Notes: a model not told the origin generated them from the sequence alone. DNA of 64,000 nucleotides from Bordetella genomosp. 9 (GCF_002119725.1 NZ_CP021109.1:310001-374000), one strand, 5' to 3'; shown: positions 8,149-17,684, numbered from the stretch's first letter. Numbers and translations: made by a program.

Positions 8149-8767
8149 TGGCGGCTGCCGATACCCTTGACGTGTATCAGCATGGCGCGCTGGTCGGCAC
8201 CCTGTTCGACGAGCGGCCCTTGCGTTTCCGTTATGCGGCCTCGTGGCTCGCCCGGTCGGATGCGCGCCCGCTGGCGAACAGCTTGCCGTTGCAGGCGGCG
8301 GACCATGCCGGCGAGCAGGTGCACGCTTATTTTGAGAACCTGCTTCCCGAGGGCAATATCCGCCGGTTCTTGTCGATGCGACGTCACGCCACGACCGTGT
8401 TCGGGCTGTTGCGCAGCGTGGGCGGGGATACCGCGGGCGGGTTGTCGTTGATGCCGGCCGGCGAAAAACCGCGTGAACCTCGTTACTGGCCCACGACCTG
8501 GCAGCGCATCGCCGCGCAATTGCGCAATGAGGCGGTTCCGAGCATCTATCGGCGATGGCTGCCGGCTTCGGGTTCACGCCAAGGTACGTAATGCAGATCG
8601 GCCGCGATCTGGCCGATCGTTTGCCGGGTGCGCTGAATCAAGTGGCCGACGCGCTTCACGCGCAGGTAAGTCCCGGCACGGAATCGACCTTGCTGGAACG
8701 GCTGGTCCAATGGATCGCCAGCAATACCCGCAAGCACGTGAAGCGCTGGTGGGGAGACGGCGGCTGA
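8148..8767 (+). pseudogene. hipA: hipA toxin gene with the kinase core deleted
   Basis: The N-terminal part (8148 to about 8540) matches the HipA N-subdomain: LDVYQHGALVGTLF, LANSLPL, YFENLLPEG, and RHATTVFGLLRSVGGDTAGGLSL. Then, in another frame (about 8555-8767), the extreme HipA C-terminus appears (MQIGRDLADRLPGALNQV, LVQWIASNTRKH). The roughly 200-250 residues between them, holding the P-loop-like autophosphorylated serine segment and the catalytic and DFG-type Asp residues, are missing. A full HipA is about 430-440 residues. The first reading frame would give a 147-residue product ending in out-of-frame sequence, so no active kinase can be made. The start ATG overlaps the hipB stop. Confidence 0.85.
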
Positions 8768-8800
8768 AGCCGAAGGCCCCGGCCGCTCCCCGCTTCGCCT

Positions 8801-10108
8801 TCAGCCTTCGATGCGTTCGACCTTGCCAACGAGCAGGATGTACGACAGCGCACCCAGCAGGGCCAGCGTGGCGACGTAGACGATGGCCGGCGCGAAGTTG
8901 TCCTTCGAGACCAGGAAGCCGATGACGATGGGCGTGCAGATCGACGACAGATTGCCGACGAAGTTGAACACCCCGCCGGTCAAGCCGAGCAGACGAACCG
9001 GCGCCAGCGTGGAGACCAGCGACCAGGTGATGGACGCCAGCCCGTTGCCGAAGAAGGCCACGGCCAGGAAGAAGATGACCCAGGCGGTGGAGTCGGTGTA
9101 GTTGGCGCCGATCATCGACGTGGAGATGAGCAGGCCCAGGATGATGGGCAGCTTGCGGGCCATGCCGACGGTCGCGCCGCGCCGGATCAGCCAGTCGGAG
9201 AGCACGCCGGAGCACAGCACGCCGATGAAGGCCGCCAGGAAGGGAACGGACGCCAGGAAGCCGGACTTGATGAAGTCCATCCCGCGGTACTTCACCAGGT
9301 AGGTCGGGAACCAGGTCAGGAAGAACCAAAGGGTGGAGGTCAGGCAGAACTGGCCCAGGTAGACCCCCCAGAGTTTGCGGCGCGACATGACCAGGCCCAG
9401 GTCGCTCCATGCGAAGGGTGTTTTCTTTTCGGTGACGCGCTTTTCCAGATCGACCACGCCGCCGCCCTGGCGGATAAGTTCGATTTCGGCTTCGTTGGCG
9501 CCGCGGAACTGGCGCGGCTCACGGTAGACCAGGAACCACAGCACGCCCCAGACCACGCCCAGCAGGCCCGTCGTGACGAAGACCATGTGCCAGCCGTAGG
9601 CGTGCTGCAGCCAGGCCAGCACGGGCGTCAGGAAGGCCAGGCCGACGAACTGCCCGGACGTGTAGAAGCCGATGGCGGTGGCGCGCTCGCGCTCCGGAAA
9701 CCACGTGGTGACGACGCGGTTGTTGATGGGATAGGCCGGGGCCTCCAGCGCGCCGACGGCCAACCGCAATACGAACAGGATGACGAAGCTGCCGGCGAAA
9801 CCCATGAAGAACGTGGCTGCGGACCACAGGATCAGTGCAAGCGCATAAAGGATGCGCGGCGGCACGCGATCGACCAGCCATCCGCCGGGAATCTGCATGG
9901 CGGCGTAGGTCCAGCCGAAGGCTGACAGGATCAAGCCTTCATGGACGGTATCCAGGCCGAACTCGTCCTTCAGCGCGGGCGCGGCGATGGAAAGATTGCT
10001 GCGGTCCAGGTAATTGATGACCACGGTGACGAACAGCATCACCATGATCAGATAGCGGCTGCGGGTGGCCTGTGCGCCGGGCATGGCGGCGGTGTGTGCG
10101 GTGGGCAC
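8801..10108 (-). CDS. dgoT: MFS anion:cation symporter, probable D-galactonate transporter
   Basis: 435-residue major facilitator protein of the ACS (anion:cation symporter) family with about 12 membrane segments. Visible signatures: VVINYLDRSNLSIAAP in helix 1, GWTYAAMQIPGGWLVDR between helices 2 and 3, and NNRVVTTWFPERERATAIG in the loop after helix 4. The GTG at 10108 is chosen because AAGGAG lies eight bases upstream. It is the last gene of the dgoK-dgoA-dgoD operon, 131 bp after dgoD, so D-galactonate or a related aldonate is the expected substrate; the exact sugar acid cannot be read from sequence. Confidence 0.88.
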   Translation of the reverse strand: MPTAHTAAMPGAQATRSRYLIMVMLFVTVVINYLDRSNLSIAAPALKDEFGLDTVHEGLILSAFGWTYAAMQIPGGWLVDRVPPRILYALALILWSAATFFMGFAGSFVILFVLRLAVGALEAPAYPINNRVVTTWFPERERATAIGFYTSGQFVGLAFLTPVLAWLQHAYGWHMVFVTTGLLGVVWGVLWFLVYREPRQFRGANEAEIELIRQGGGVVDLEKRVTEKKTPFAWSDLGLVMSRRKLWGVYLGQFCLTSTLWFFLTWFPTYLVKYRGMDFIKSGFLASVPFLAAFIGVLCSGVLSDWLIRRGATVGMARKLPIILGLLISTSMIGANYTDSTAWVIFFLAVAFFGNGLASITWSLVSTLAPVRLLGLTGGVFNFVGNLSSICTPIVIGFLVSKDNFAPAIVYVATLALLGALSYILLVGKVERIEG

Positions 10109-10239
10109 GATATGTCTCCTTTGCCGGGCGGGCCGGCGCGCCGCACCGCAAGCGATGCGCGGCGCGCGGGCGCCCTGTTTTCGTCAGAGATGTGGAAGGG
10201 GAGTAAAGGGGTTTCCGGGGGATTGATTGCGCGACGCCG

Positions 10240-11388
10240 CTACCATTCGGCGAAGCTGCCATCCTTGTGCCGCCACACGGGGTTGCGCCAGCGGTGGCCG
10301 ACGGCCGCCCGTTCCTTGACGTATTCCTCGTTGACTTCGATGCCCAGGCCGGGGCCTTGCGGGATCGTCACCATGCCGTCGCGATAGGCAAAGGCCTCGC
10401 GGTTGCTGACATAGTCCAGCAGGTCGTTCGCGGCGTTGTAGTGGATGCCGAGGCTTTGTTCCTGGATGAAGGCGTTGTAGCAGCCGGCGTCGATCTGCAG
10501 GCAGGTGGCCAATGCGATGGGGCCGAGCGGGCAATGCAGGGCCAGCGCGACGTCATAGGCTTCGGCCATCGCGGCGATCTTGCGCGTTTCCGTGATGCCG
10601 CCGGCGTGCGACGGATCGGGCTGGATGATGTCGACGTATCCCTCGGACAGAATGCGCTTGAAATCCCAGCGCGAGTACAGGCGCTCGCCCAGGGCGATGG
10701 GCGTGGACGACAGCGGCGCCAGCTCCTTCAGCGCTTCGTAATGCTCGCTGAGCACCGGCTCTTCGATGAACATCAGCTTGTACGGCTCCAGTTCCTTGAT
10801 CAGGACCTTGGCCATCGGCTTGTGCACGCGCCCGTGGAAGTCGACGCCGATGCCGACATCCGGTCCCACTGCCTCGCGCACCGCCGCCACGTTCTCCAGG
10901 CACTTGCGCACCTTGTCGTGCGAATCGATGAACTGCAGTTCTTCGGTGCCGTTCATCTTCACCGCGGTGAAACCGCGCTCCACAGCGGCCTTGGCCGCCG
11001 CGGCGGTATCGGCGGGACGGTCGCCGCCGATCCACGAATACACGCGGATGCGGTCGCGGACGTTGCCGCCCAGCAATTGCGAAACCGGCACGCCCAGCGC
11101 CTTGCCCTTGATATCCCACAGCGCCTGGTCGATGCCCGCCAGCGCGCTCATGTGGATGGCGCCTCCGCGATAGAAGCCGCCGCGGTACAGGACCGTCCAG
11201 TGGTCCTCGATATTGCGCGGGTCTTTGCCGACCAGGTAGTCCGCGAGTTCCTCCACCGCGGCGGCAACGCTGTGCGCGCGGCCTTCCACGACCGGTTCGC
11301 CCCAGCCGCTGATGCCTTCGTCGGTTTCGATTTTCAGGAAGCACCAGCGCGGCGGAACGATGTAGGTGGTGAGCTTGGTGATTTTCAT
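10240..11388 (-). CDS. dgoD: D-galactonate dehydratase
   Basis: 382-residue enolase-superfamily enzyme that dehydrates D-galactonate to 2-dehydro-3-deoxy-D-galactonate. The N-terminal capping domain starts [15 protein letters not shown]. The barrel shows the metal-ligand strands [12 protein letters not shown] (Asp, with the catalytic His next to it), MFIEEPVL (Glu) and IALGERLYS (Glu), and the acid/base His in [10 protein letters not shown], all as in E. coli DgoD. Length is typical. The ATG at 11388 overlaps the dgoA stop by 4 bp (ATGA), so translation is coupled. Confidence 0.95.
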   Translation of the reverse strand: MKITKLTTYIVPPRWCFLKIETDEGISGWGEPVVEGRAHSVAAAVEELADYLVGKDPRNIEDHWTVLYRGGFYRGGAIHMSALAGIDQALWDIKGKALGVPVSQLLGGNVRDRIRVYSWIGGDRPADTAAAAKAAVERGFTAVKMNGTEELQFIDSHDKVRKCLENVAAVREAVGPDVGIGVDFHGRVHKPMAKVLIKELEPYKLMFIEEPVLSEHYEALKELAPLSSTPIALGERLYSRWDFKRILSEGYVDIIQPDPSHAGGITETRKIAAMAEAYDVALALHCPLGPIALATCLQIDAGCYNAFIQEQSLGIHYNAANDLLDYVSNREAFAYRDGMVTIPQGPGLGIEVNEEYVKERAAVGHRWRNPVWRHKDGSFAEW

Positions 11389-12044
11389 GATTGATTTCCG
11401 GTTTGGGGATAGGCGGCGCGCCACGCCTTCACGAAGGCTTGCGCGCGTTCGGCGACGTCGGGCGCGGTCAGGCCCGGCTTGTACAGCGCGGAGCCCAGGC
11501 CGAAGCCGGTGGCGCCGGCCTGGGCGTATTCGGCGATGCGTTCCGGCGTAATGCCGCCGACGGGCACCAGCGGCACGTCTTTGGGGATGACGGCGCGCCA
11601 TGCCTTGAGCACGGCGGGACCGAGCTGTTCGGCCGGGAACATCTTCAAAACGTCGGCGCCCGCGGCCAGCGCGGCGAAGGCTTCCGTCGGGGTGGCGACG
11701 CCGGGGCAGCAGGCCAGGCCGGCGGTTTTCGCGGCGCGGATGACGTGCGGATCGCCATGGGGCATGACGACGATTTCCCCGCCGGCCTTGACGATGTCGG
11801 TGCAGGCCACCGGATCCAGCACCGTGCCTGCGCCCACCAGGCAATCGGCGGGCAGGCTGTCGCGCAGCGTGCGGATGCTGACCAGCGGTTCGGGCGAATT
11901 CAGCGGCACTTCGATGATGCGAAAGCCGGCGCCGTACAACGCGGCGCCGATGGCTTGCGCTTCATCGGGCTTGATGCCGCGCAGAATGGCGATCAAACCG
12001 CATTCGGCCATCGCGGTTCGCAAGGGAGGGGCGGTAGGGCTCAT
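11385..12044 (-). CDS. dgoA: 2-dehydro-3-deoxy-6-phosphogalactonate aldolase
   Basis: 219-residue class I KDPG/KDPGal aldolase. It splits 2-dehydro-3-deoxy-6-phosphogalactonate into pyruvate and glyceraldehyde 3-phosphate, the last dedicated step of the De Ley-Doudoroff galactonate pathway. Seen: the catalytic Glu in [11 protein letters not shown], the G-A-G-T-V strand, and the Schiff-base Lys in [15 protein letters not shown]; a C-terminal phosphate-binding GGITPE/GLGSAL pair follows. The EVPLNSP motif favours the galactonate-type over the gluconate-type (Eda) enzyme. It overlaps dgoD by 4 bp and lies 62 bp after dgoK. Confidence 0.93.
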   Translation of the reverse strand: MSPTAPPLRTAMAECGLIAILRGIKPDEAQAIGAALYGAGFRIIEVPLNSPEPLVSIRTLRDSLPADCLVGAGTVLDPVACTDIVKAGGEIVVMPHGDPHVIRAAKTAGLACCPGVATPTEAFAALAAGADVLKMFPAEQLGPAVLKAWRAVIPKDVPLVPVGGITPERIAEYAQAGATGFGLGSALYKPGLTAPDVAERAQAFVKAWRAAYPQTGNQS

Positions 12045-12106
12045 GACGGATCCTCGTTCTGGGTCTCATTGCGCTGCGCGGCGGGCGCATCGCATCAAAC
12101 GGAAGC

Positions 12107-13111
12107 TCAGCTGGCGGCTTGGGTGTCCGTCACCAATCCCGCTGCGAGCGCGAGCCGCCACAAGCCGCGTTCGGCGCCTTGGCCAGCCAGCCGCGGCGCC
12201 GGCAGGCCGGCCAGGGGCAGCGCACGCGCGTAGCGGCGGCACAGGTCTTCTTCGCCGCACAGGACGATCCGGGACGGCATGCCGCGCGCGTCCAGCAGTT
12301 CGCGCAGGGCGCAGACCTCATGCCCGATCAACAGGCCGGACAGGTAGTCCGGCTGCGCCTGCGGCGCGAGCTGCCCCGTCAGTCCCAGGGCCCGTGTGCT
12401 GAAAATGGTGGACAGCACGCCGCCGCGTCCGAGCTCGGAGCCTGCAATCTCCAGCCCGCGCTGAAATGCGGCATCGTCCGGCGCGGCTGCATCGCTCATG
12501 GTGCGGCCCAGGATGGTGTGGCCACGCAATGCGCCGTATACCTCGCCCGTCATGAACGTATCGAATCCGACGATGCGTTCCCCCTGCACGCGGACCCATT
12601 TGCAATGCGTGCCGGGCAGGCCGACGAGCAGATCGTCCCCGGCGTCAGGCTCGCCGCTGACGACGCCCACGACCTGCGTTTCCTCGCCGCGGATCACATT
12701 CGGCAGCCCCTGGCGCTGCAGCAGGCCCGGGACGATGTGCAGCGTGGCGCCGCGCCGCGTGTCCACCGGGGTGAGGCGCGCGCCGATATCGCGCAGGTCC
12801 ACGGGTACGTCCAGATAGGCGGCCTCGGCCCAGCCTTGGGCGCTGCCGACCATGCCGCAGGCGATGACCGGCAGACCGGGCGAGGCGCGCAGCCAGTCGC
12901 CGCAGGCTTGTTCGAAGGCGAGTTCGAAGCCCGACGCCGGCATGGCGGGCGCCGGTCCATCGGCCGGGGGCGTGGGCAGACGCATGATGCCCCAGGGAAG
13001 GTGGCGGGTATCCAGAACGTCGCCGCCGGGGCCCATGCGATAGGCGCGCAGCGACGAGGTGCCCCAGTCAAGGGCGATGAGAGCCGCTGGACGCGGCATG
13101 GCGGCGGTCAT
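12107..13111 (-). CDS. dgoK: 2-dehydro-3-deoxygalactonokinase
   Basis: 334-residue sugar kinase (DgoK family) that phosphorylates 2-dehydro-3-deoxygalactonate at O6, producing the DgoA substrate. Motifs: N-terminal phosphate loop IALDWGTSSLRAYRM, IACGMVGSAQGW, and LVGLPGTHCKWV. The ATG at 13111 is used: the frame is open upstream but that reading crosses into the regulator's promoter region and lacks family similarity. First gene of the operon dgoK-dgoA-dgoD-transporter; about 200 bp separate it from the divergent IclR gene, where the shared control region must lie. Confidence 0.92.
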   Translation of the reverse strand: MTAAMPRPAALIALDWGTSSLRAYRMGPGGDVLDTRHLPWGIMRLPTPPADGPAPAMPASGFELAFEQACGDWLRASPGLPVIACGMVGSAQGWAEAAYLDVPVDLRDIGARLTPVDTRRGATLHIVPGLLQRQGLPNVIRGEETQVVGVVSGEPDAGDDLLVGLPGTHCKWVRVQGERIVGFDTFMTGEVYGALRGHTILGRTMSDAAAPDDAAFQRGLEIAGSELGRGGVLSTIFSTRALGLTGQLAPQAQPDYLSGLLIGHEVCALRELLDARGMPSRIVLCGEEDLCRRYARALPLAGLPAPRLAGQGAERGLWRLALAAGLVTDTQAAS

Positions 13112-13307
13112 GGGAAGCCAATCCTCGTGTGTCTCCTGCGGCCGAATTCTATTCCTGTGTTCGCATTTGCTCAAAATGTAGAATCGCGTCCCACATATAG
13201 GGATAAAATTTCGGGTCGGCGCGTTACCATCCCGGATCCCGTCGCATGACGGACAGGGAAAAGGAAGACGCCCCTTGCGGCCTTGGAACAGGCACGGAAG
13301 GAAGGCC

Positions 13308-14171
13308 ATGTGGAGCACTATGCGGACCAGAAAAGCCAGCCCGGCAAAGGCTGCGCCGGCAAAGGCAGACAGGGGAAGGCAGCCGGAGGCCGGCGCCGCG
13401 CCATCGGGCACGCAAACGCTGATGCGCGGCCTGGCGGTCGTGCAGGCCGTCGCTGCGGGGGCGCGGGATCTGCGCGATATCTGCGCGCGCATCGGCGTCG
13501 CGCGCAGCACCACCCATCGCCTGGCCAGTTGCCTGGTGCAGGAGCGCTACCTCCGTATCCTGCCCGGATACGGTTATTCGCTGGGGCCGCGCCTCATCGA
13601 ACTCGGTTTCCAGGCGCGCGAGGAAATTCCCTTGGCCGCCTTGGCGCGGCCGCATCTGGACGCCCTGGCGAGCGCCACCGGCGACACCATCCACCTGGCC
13701 GTGCGCGACGGCGCCGAAGCGCTCTATCTGGAGAAAATCCCCGGCAAGAAAGGGCTGGAGATGCGCTCGCGCGTGGGCCATCGCATGCCCCTGGCGGTCA
13801 CGGGCGTCGGCAAGGCCTTGCTGCTGGATGGCGATGCGGCCGAATGGCGCGCAATGCTGCGGGCCGGGTCGCCTGTGGCGCCGCAGGCGGCGGGCAAGGC
13901 ATTGACGGAAGCGCGCTTTCTGTCGCGGATGCGCGAGTATGCGCAGGCGGGCTATGCGTTCGATCTGGAAGACAACGAGCCGTCCATCCGCTGCGTCGCG
14001 GCGCCCGTTCGGGACGCGGCGCGCGCCATCGTGGCGGCGATCAGCGTGTCCAGCACGGCGCCCTATATGCCGTTGGAAAGAATGCGGGAGCTGGTGCCCG
14101 TCGTTCAGTCCGTTGCGCAGGCGGTCTCGAGCGAACTGGGATGGCGGCCCGGGGAGCCCAGGGCCGCCTGA
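13308..14171 (+). CDS. IclR family regulator, probable control of the dgo operon
   Basis: 287-residue IclR-type transcription factor. The N-terminal winged helix spans roughly residues 35-100 (QTLMRGLAVVQAVAAG, DLRDICARIGVARSTTHRLASCL); the GAF-like effector domain follows, with THRL, SLGPRLIELG and DTIHLAVRDGAEALYLEKI blocks typical of the family. The start at 13308 has GGAAGGAAGG directly upstream; a longer in-frame start at 13275 has none. It is divergent from dgoK, which points to control of galactonate use (E. coli uses a GntR-type DgoR instead). The effector is probably a pathway intermediate, by inference. Confidence 0.85.
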   Translation: MWSTMRTRKASPAKAAPAKADRGRQPEAGAAPSGTQTLMRGLAVVQAVAAGARDLRDICARIGVARSTTHRLASCLVQERYLRILPGYGYSLGPRLIELGFQAREEIPLAALARPHLDALASATGDTIHLAVRDGAEALYLEKIPGKKGLEMRSRVGHRMPLAVTGVGKALLLDGDAAEWRAMLRAGSPVAPQAAGKALTEARFLSRMREYAQAGYAFDLEDNEPSIRCVAAPVRDAARAIVAAISVSSTAPYMPLERMRELVPVVQSVAQAVSSELGWRPGEPRAA

Positions 14172-14207
14172 GTCCGCCCGCGGATCGATATGTCGTTTGC
14201 CTGCGGC

Positions 14208-14786
14208 TTAGCGTTGTGGCAACGCCCGCCGGGGAAAGCCGCACAGGCGCCCGAAACGCGCCCATTCGAATGCCGGGCCGGGGTCGGTTTTGCGCAGCGG
14301 AGCGATGTCGGAATGTCCCCGCGCCGCGCGCAAGGGATAGCGGGCCGTCAGCGCCGGCACCAGCCGCGCCAGCGCCGCGTATTGCGCGTCCTCGTAGGGG
14401 CGGATGTCGGTGCCTTCCAGTTCGATGCCGAGCGAAAAGTCATTGCAGCGCTCGCGGTCCTCGAAGCGCGACACGCCCGCGTGCCAGGCGCGGTCCTCCG
14501 TCGCGACGAACTGCACGATGGCCCCGTCGCGCCGGATGAAGAAATGCGCCGACACGCGCAGCCCCCGCAGGCGCTCCAGCCAGGGATGGGCCTGGTAGTC
14601 CAGCCGATTGCAGAACAAACCGTGCACGTGAGGCCCGCCGAACTCGCCGGGGGGAAGGCTGATGTTGTGGACGACAAGCAGCGAAACCGGCGTCTGCGGG
14701 GGCCGGCGGTCGCGGTTGGGAGAAGGCGCCAGCGTCACGCCGCGCGCGGGTTTCAGCCATCCATGCCGATCCAGTTGCAACGCCAT
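14208..14786 (-). CDS. ampD: 1,6-anhydro-N-acetylmuramyl-L-alanine amidase AmpD
   Basis: 192-residue cytoplasmic zinc amidase of peptidoglycan recycling; it removes the peptide from anhydroMurNAc-peptides and so lowers the AmpR inducer. Zinc ligands visible: His in LLVVHNISLPP, His in RGHSDIAP and Asp in RKTDPG; the substrate-binding HFFIRRDGAIVQFV and AWHAG blocks are intact. Length fits the family (about 185-190). It is the third gene of the operon CcsA-like/PP0621/ampD, 21 bp after PP0621. No ampC or ampR is in the window. Confidence 0.95.
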   Translation of the reverse strand: MALQLDRHGWLKPARGVTLAPSPNRDRRPPQTPVSLLVVHNISLPPGEFGGPHVHGLFCNRLDYQAHPWLERLRGLRVSAHFFIRRDGAIVQFVATEDRAWHAGVSRFEDRERCNDFSLGIELEGTDIRPYEDAQYAALARLVPALTARYPLRAARGHSDIAPLRKTDPGPAFEWARFGRLCGFPRRALPQR

Positions 14787-14807
14787 CGCGCGATTCTCTC
14801 CCTTTCG

Positions 14808-15080
14808 TCAGTTCTTGGCCCCAAGGCGGGCGTGTTCCTGGCTGCACCAGATACGGCCGCCGATCAATGTGGCTTCCGAGCGCGGCAGATGGATCCCGCA
14901 GTGCGCGCAGCGCACCATCTGCTCTGGCGGACCGGCGGGCGCGCTGCCCGCGGAGCGCCGGAAGCCGCGCCGCCCGGCGGGCCGCGCGCCCTGGGCATTG
15001 CGCACTGCCGCCCGCGCGGCGATTCGCGCGACGACCAGCGCCACCAGCACCACGATGATCCAGAAAAGCAGCTTGCCCAC
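14808..15080 (-). CDS. PP0621 family protein: one TM helix plus zinc-finger-like tail
   Basis: 90 residues: an N-terminal membrane helix (LLFWIIVVLVALVVARIAA), a basic Gly/Ala/Pro linker, and a C-terminal module MVRCAHCGIHLPRSEA ... WCSQEHARLG with a CxxC and a further Cys/His pair that could hold zinc. This layout is that of the PP0621 family. The start is GTG at 15080, two bases after the stop of the CcsA-like gene. Function is unknown; its constant placement beside ampD and a CcsA-like gene suggests an envelope role (inference). Confidence 0.8.
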   Translation of the reverse strand: MGKLLFWIIVVLVALVVARIAARAAVRNAQGARPAGRRGFRRSAGSAPAGPPEQMVRCAHCGIHLPRSEATLIGGRIWCSQEHARLGAKN

Positions 15081-15082
15081 CG

Positions 15083-15925
15083 TCAGCCCCGATGCAAGAG
15101 CACTTCGAGCACGAAGCGGCTGCCGGTGTACGACAGCAGCAGCAGGGCGAAGCCCGACAGCGTCCACCGCAGCGCGACACGGCCGCGCCAACCCTTGCGA
15201 TAGCGGCCGAGCAGCAGCACGCCGAACGTCACCCATGACAGCAGGGTGAAAACCGTCTTGTGATCGAAGGGCAGCACCCGATGGCTAAGGATATAGGAGG
15301 CGATGGACCCGGTGCACACCGTCAGCGTCAGCACCGCGAAACCGATGCCGATGATGCGGAACAGCAGGCGCTCCTGCATGAGGAGCGGCGGCTGGACGTC
15401 CAGCACCTTGCCCATCAGGCTGGCCTGACCGGTGGCCTCTACCGGGCGGTGCAGATGGCGGTCCAGCAGCGCCATCAACATGGCTTGCAGCGCGGCCACC
15501 GTCATCAGGCCATAGGCCACGAGCGCGATGATCAGATGGACCCGCAGCCAGGAATTGTTCGCGTGAGGCACCACCTGGCCCTGAGGGAAGGCCCCCGCCA
15601 GGGCGCAGACGAAAGCCGCCGCCGGCAGCAGCACCAGCAGCAGCCCGTCGATGCGTACCAGCAGGCTCTCCAGCCAGAAAATCACCATGCCGAGCCAGAC
15701 GGCGGCGGACAAGGCCAGCGCCCAGCCGATAAACAGATACGTGCCGCCGAAGATCGTCTCGTAGAGCGCGACGCCCTGCAGAAACAGCGCGCCGAGCAGG
15801 CAAACCCGCGCCACACGGCCCGCGTGCTCGATGCCGTCGGCGCCGGCCAGCCGCCGCCATAGGGACGCAGCCAGCACCGCGTACGCCAGGGCGGCGACCG
15901 CGTGAAATACAATGCCTGATGACAT
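15083..15925 (-). CDS. CcsA/HemX-like membrane protein (YpjD type)
   Basis: 280-residue integral membrane protein with about eight helices, of the cytochrome c assembly (CcsA/HemX) domain family. Motifs: a loop HANNSWLRVHLIIALVAYG with the conserved Trp/His, and GSIASYILSHRVLPFDHKT containing the histidine thought to contact haem in this family. The ATG at 15925 removes an unsupported upstream extension and puts a membrane helix at the N-terminus. Divergent from ffh (141 bp gap), first in the operon with PP0621 and ampD. It may act in cytochrome maturation or as a YpjD-type protein; sequence alone does not decide. Confidence 0.85.
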   Translation of the reverse strand: MSSGIVFHAVAALAYAVLAASLWRRLAGADGIEHAGRVARVCLLGALFLQGVALYETIFGGTYLFIGWALALSAAVWLGMVIFWLESLLVRIDGLLLVLLPAAAFVCALAGAFPQGQVVPHANNSWLRVHLIIALVAYGLMTVAALQAMLMALLDRHLHRPVEATGQASLMGKVLDVQPPLLMQERLLFRIIGIGFAVLTLTVCTGSIASYILSHRVLPFDHKTVFTLLSWVTFGVLLLGRYRKGWRGRVALRWTLSGFALLLLSYTGSRFVLEVLLHRG

Positions 15926-16066
15926 AGGAACCGTTGTTGTTCTCGATGGGGCCCGGCGCGTCGATGATCGACCGTCGGCCAGCCCGATGTACGCGCCGCG
16001 CACGTCGTTGCGCGGCCAGGCCGGACCGGCCCTCAAAGCAGCCTAGTTTAAGCGGAAACGCGTCTC

Positions 16067-17476
16067 ATGCTCGATAACCTTACTCAACGCCTCTCGCGCG
16101 TCGTCAAGACGCTGCGCGGCGAAGCGCGCCTGACCGAAGCCAACACCCAGGAGATGCTGCGCGAAGTGCGCATGGCCCTGCTGGAGGCCGACGTCGCGCT
16201 GCCCGTGGTGCGCGATTTCGTGGCCCGGGTCAAAGAAAAAGCCCTGGGCGAAGAAGTCGCCACGAGCCTCAGTCCCGGTCAGGCCCTCGTGGGCATCGTC
16301 CATAAGGAACTGACGACCCTGATGGGGGGCGACCTGGGCCCGGAAGCCGGTGAATTGTCGTTGAATGTGCAGCCTCCCGCCGTCATCCTGATGGCCGGTC
16401 TGCAGGGCGCCGGTAAAACCACGACGACCGGCAAACTGGCGCGCTGGCTGGCCGAGGGCAACCACGTCCAGAACGGCCGCAAGACCGGCAAGAAGAAAGT
16501 GGCCGTGGTCAGCGCCGACGTCTATCGTCCGGCGGCCATCGAGCAGCTGAAAACCGTTGCCGGGCAGGTGGGTGTCGATTTCCTGCCTTCCGATCCCAGC
16601 CAGAAACCCGAGGACATCGCGCGCGCCGCGGTGGACCATGCGCGCCGCTATCACTATGACGTGCTGATCGTGGACACGGCGGGCCGTCTGGGCATCGACG
16701 AAGCGATGATGCGCGAGATCCGCGCGCTGTACGACCTGGTCAAGCCCGTTGAAACGCTGTTCGTGGTCGACGCCATGCAGGGCCAGGATGCCGTCAACAC
16801 CGCACGCGCCTTTGCGGACGCGCTGCCGCTGACCGGCGTGGTCCTGACCAAGCTGGATGGCGACGCGCGAGGGGGCGCGGCGCTGTCGGTGCGCCACGTC
16901 ACCGGCAAGCCGTTGAAGTTCGTCGGCGTTTCGGAAAAGCTGGATGGCCTGGAGGCCTTCTATCCGGACCGCATGGCCCAACGCGTGCTGGGCATGGGCG
17001 ACATCGTTTCGCTGGTCGAACAGGCGCAGCGCAATATCGACATCGCCGAAGCGCAGAAGCTCGCGACCAAGCTGAAGTCCGGCAACAAGTTCGACCTGAA
17101 CGACTTCCGCGAGCAGTTGGGGCAGGTGAAGAAGCTGGGCGACATGGGCTCGCTGCTGGAAAAGCTGCCGGCCCAGTTCCAGCAGGCCGCCGGCCAGCTT
17201 CAAAGCGGTCAGGCCGACAAGCAGCTGCGGCGCACCGAAGGCATCCTGAATTCGATGACGCCCGCCGAACGGGCGAAACCCGAACTGATCAAGGCTTCCC
17301 GCAAGCGGCGCATCGCTGCGGGCGCGGGCGTGCCCGTGCAGGAAGTCAACCGCCTGCTATCGCAGTTCGAACAGATGCAGGGCATGATGAAGCAGATGAA
17401 AAAGGGCGGCATGGCCAAAATGATGCGCGCCATGGGCGGCCTGAAAGGCCTGGGCCGCTTTGGCGGCCTGCGCTAG
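16067..17476 (+). CDS. ffh: Signal recognition particle GTPase Ffh
   Basis: 469-residue SRP54 homologue which, with 4.5S RNA, binds nascent membrane-protein signal sequences and docks to FtsY. Order: N domain (LTQRLSRVVKTLRGE), G domain with the P-loop GLQGAGKTTT, DTAGRLGIDE and TKLDGDARGG, then the Met-rich M domain ending in QMQGMMKQMKKGG and a Gly/Arg tail. Length is standard. It stands alone, divergent from the CcsA-like gene and convergent with thiS. Confidence 0.98.
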   Translation: MLDNLTQRLSRVVKTLRGEARLTEANTQEMLREVRMALLEADVALPVVRDFVARVKEKALGEEVATSLSPGQALVGIVHKELTTLMGGDLGPEAGELSLNVQPPAVILMAGLQGAGKTTTTGKLARWLAEGNHVQNGRKTGKKKVAVVSADVYRPAAIEQLKTVAGQVGVDFLPSDPSQKPEDIARAAVDHARRYHYDVLIVDTAGRLGIDEAMMREIRALYDLVKPVETLFVVDAMQGQDAVNTARAFADALPLTGVVLTKLDGDARGGAALSVRHVTGKPLKFVGVSEKLDGLEAFYPDRMAQRVLGMGDIVSLVEQAQRNIDIAEAQKLATKLKSGNKFDLNDFREQLGQVKKLGDMGSLLEKLPAQFQQAAGQLQSGQADKQLRRTEGILNSMTPAERAKPELIKASRKRRIAAGAGVPVQEVNRLLSQFEQMQGMMKQMKKGGMAKMMRAMGGLKGLGRFGGLR

Positions 17477-17481
17477 AAAAG

Positions 17482-17511
17482 CAAAAAAAGGCCAGGGTTG
17501 GTCCCTGGCCT
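17482..17511 (-). terminator. Rho-independent terminator for the minus-strand transcript
   Basis: Stem AGGCCAGGG / CCCTGGCCT (17489-17497 and 17503-17511) with a 5-nt loop. On the minus strand the stem is followed by TTTTTTT (17489-17483), a classical intrinsic terminator; on the plus strand there is no T-tract, so it serves leftward transcription (thiS or a small transcript from 17.5-17.7 kb) more than ffh. Confidence 0.8.
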
Positions 17512-17684
17512 GATGCGACCGGAGCGGGAGGGGAAAAATCCGCGCCGGTAAAGCCTTTCGAACACGCTGCGTAAGTTCGACGGCACGCCCATTATGGAGA
17601 TCGGCAGAGCGGCCGTATGTCGTATCTTTGTAACGGGTTGCGAGCGCTGCCGCCTGTGCAAGACCGCCGCAATGGCAATGTGTT

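Noticed and set aside
10240..11844. Longer dgoD reading starting at 11844
   Set aside because: The extra 152 codons are the dgoA gene read in another frame; the family start MKITKLTTY at 11388 is unambiguous.
12107..13513. Longer dgoK reading reaching into the IclR gene
   Set aside because: Upstream part overlaps the divergent regulator and shows no kinase similarity; ATG at 13111 fits the family.
17489..17511. Hairpin as terminator for ffh
   Set aside because: The T-tract is only on the minus strand, so it terminates leftward transcription; an effect on ffh is at best secondary.
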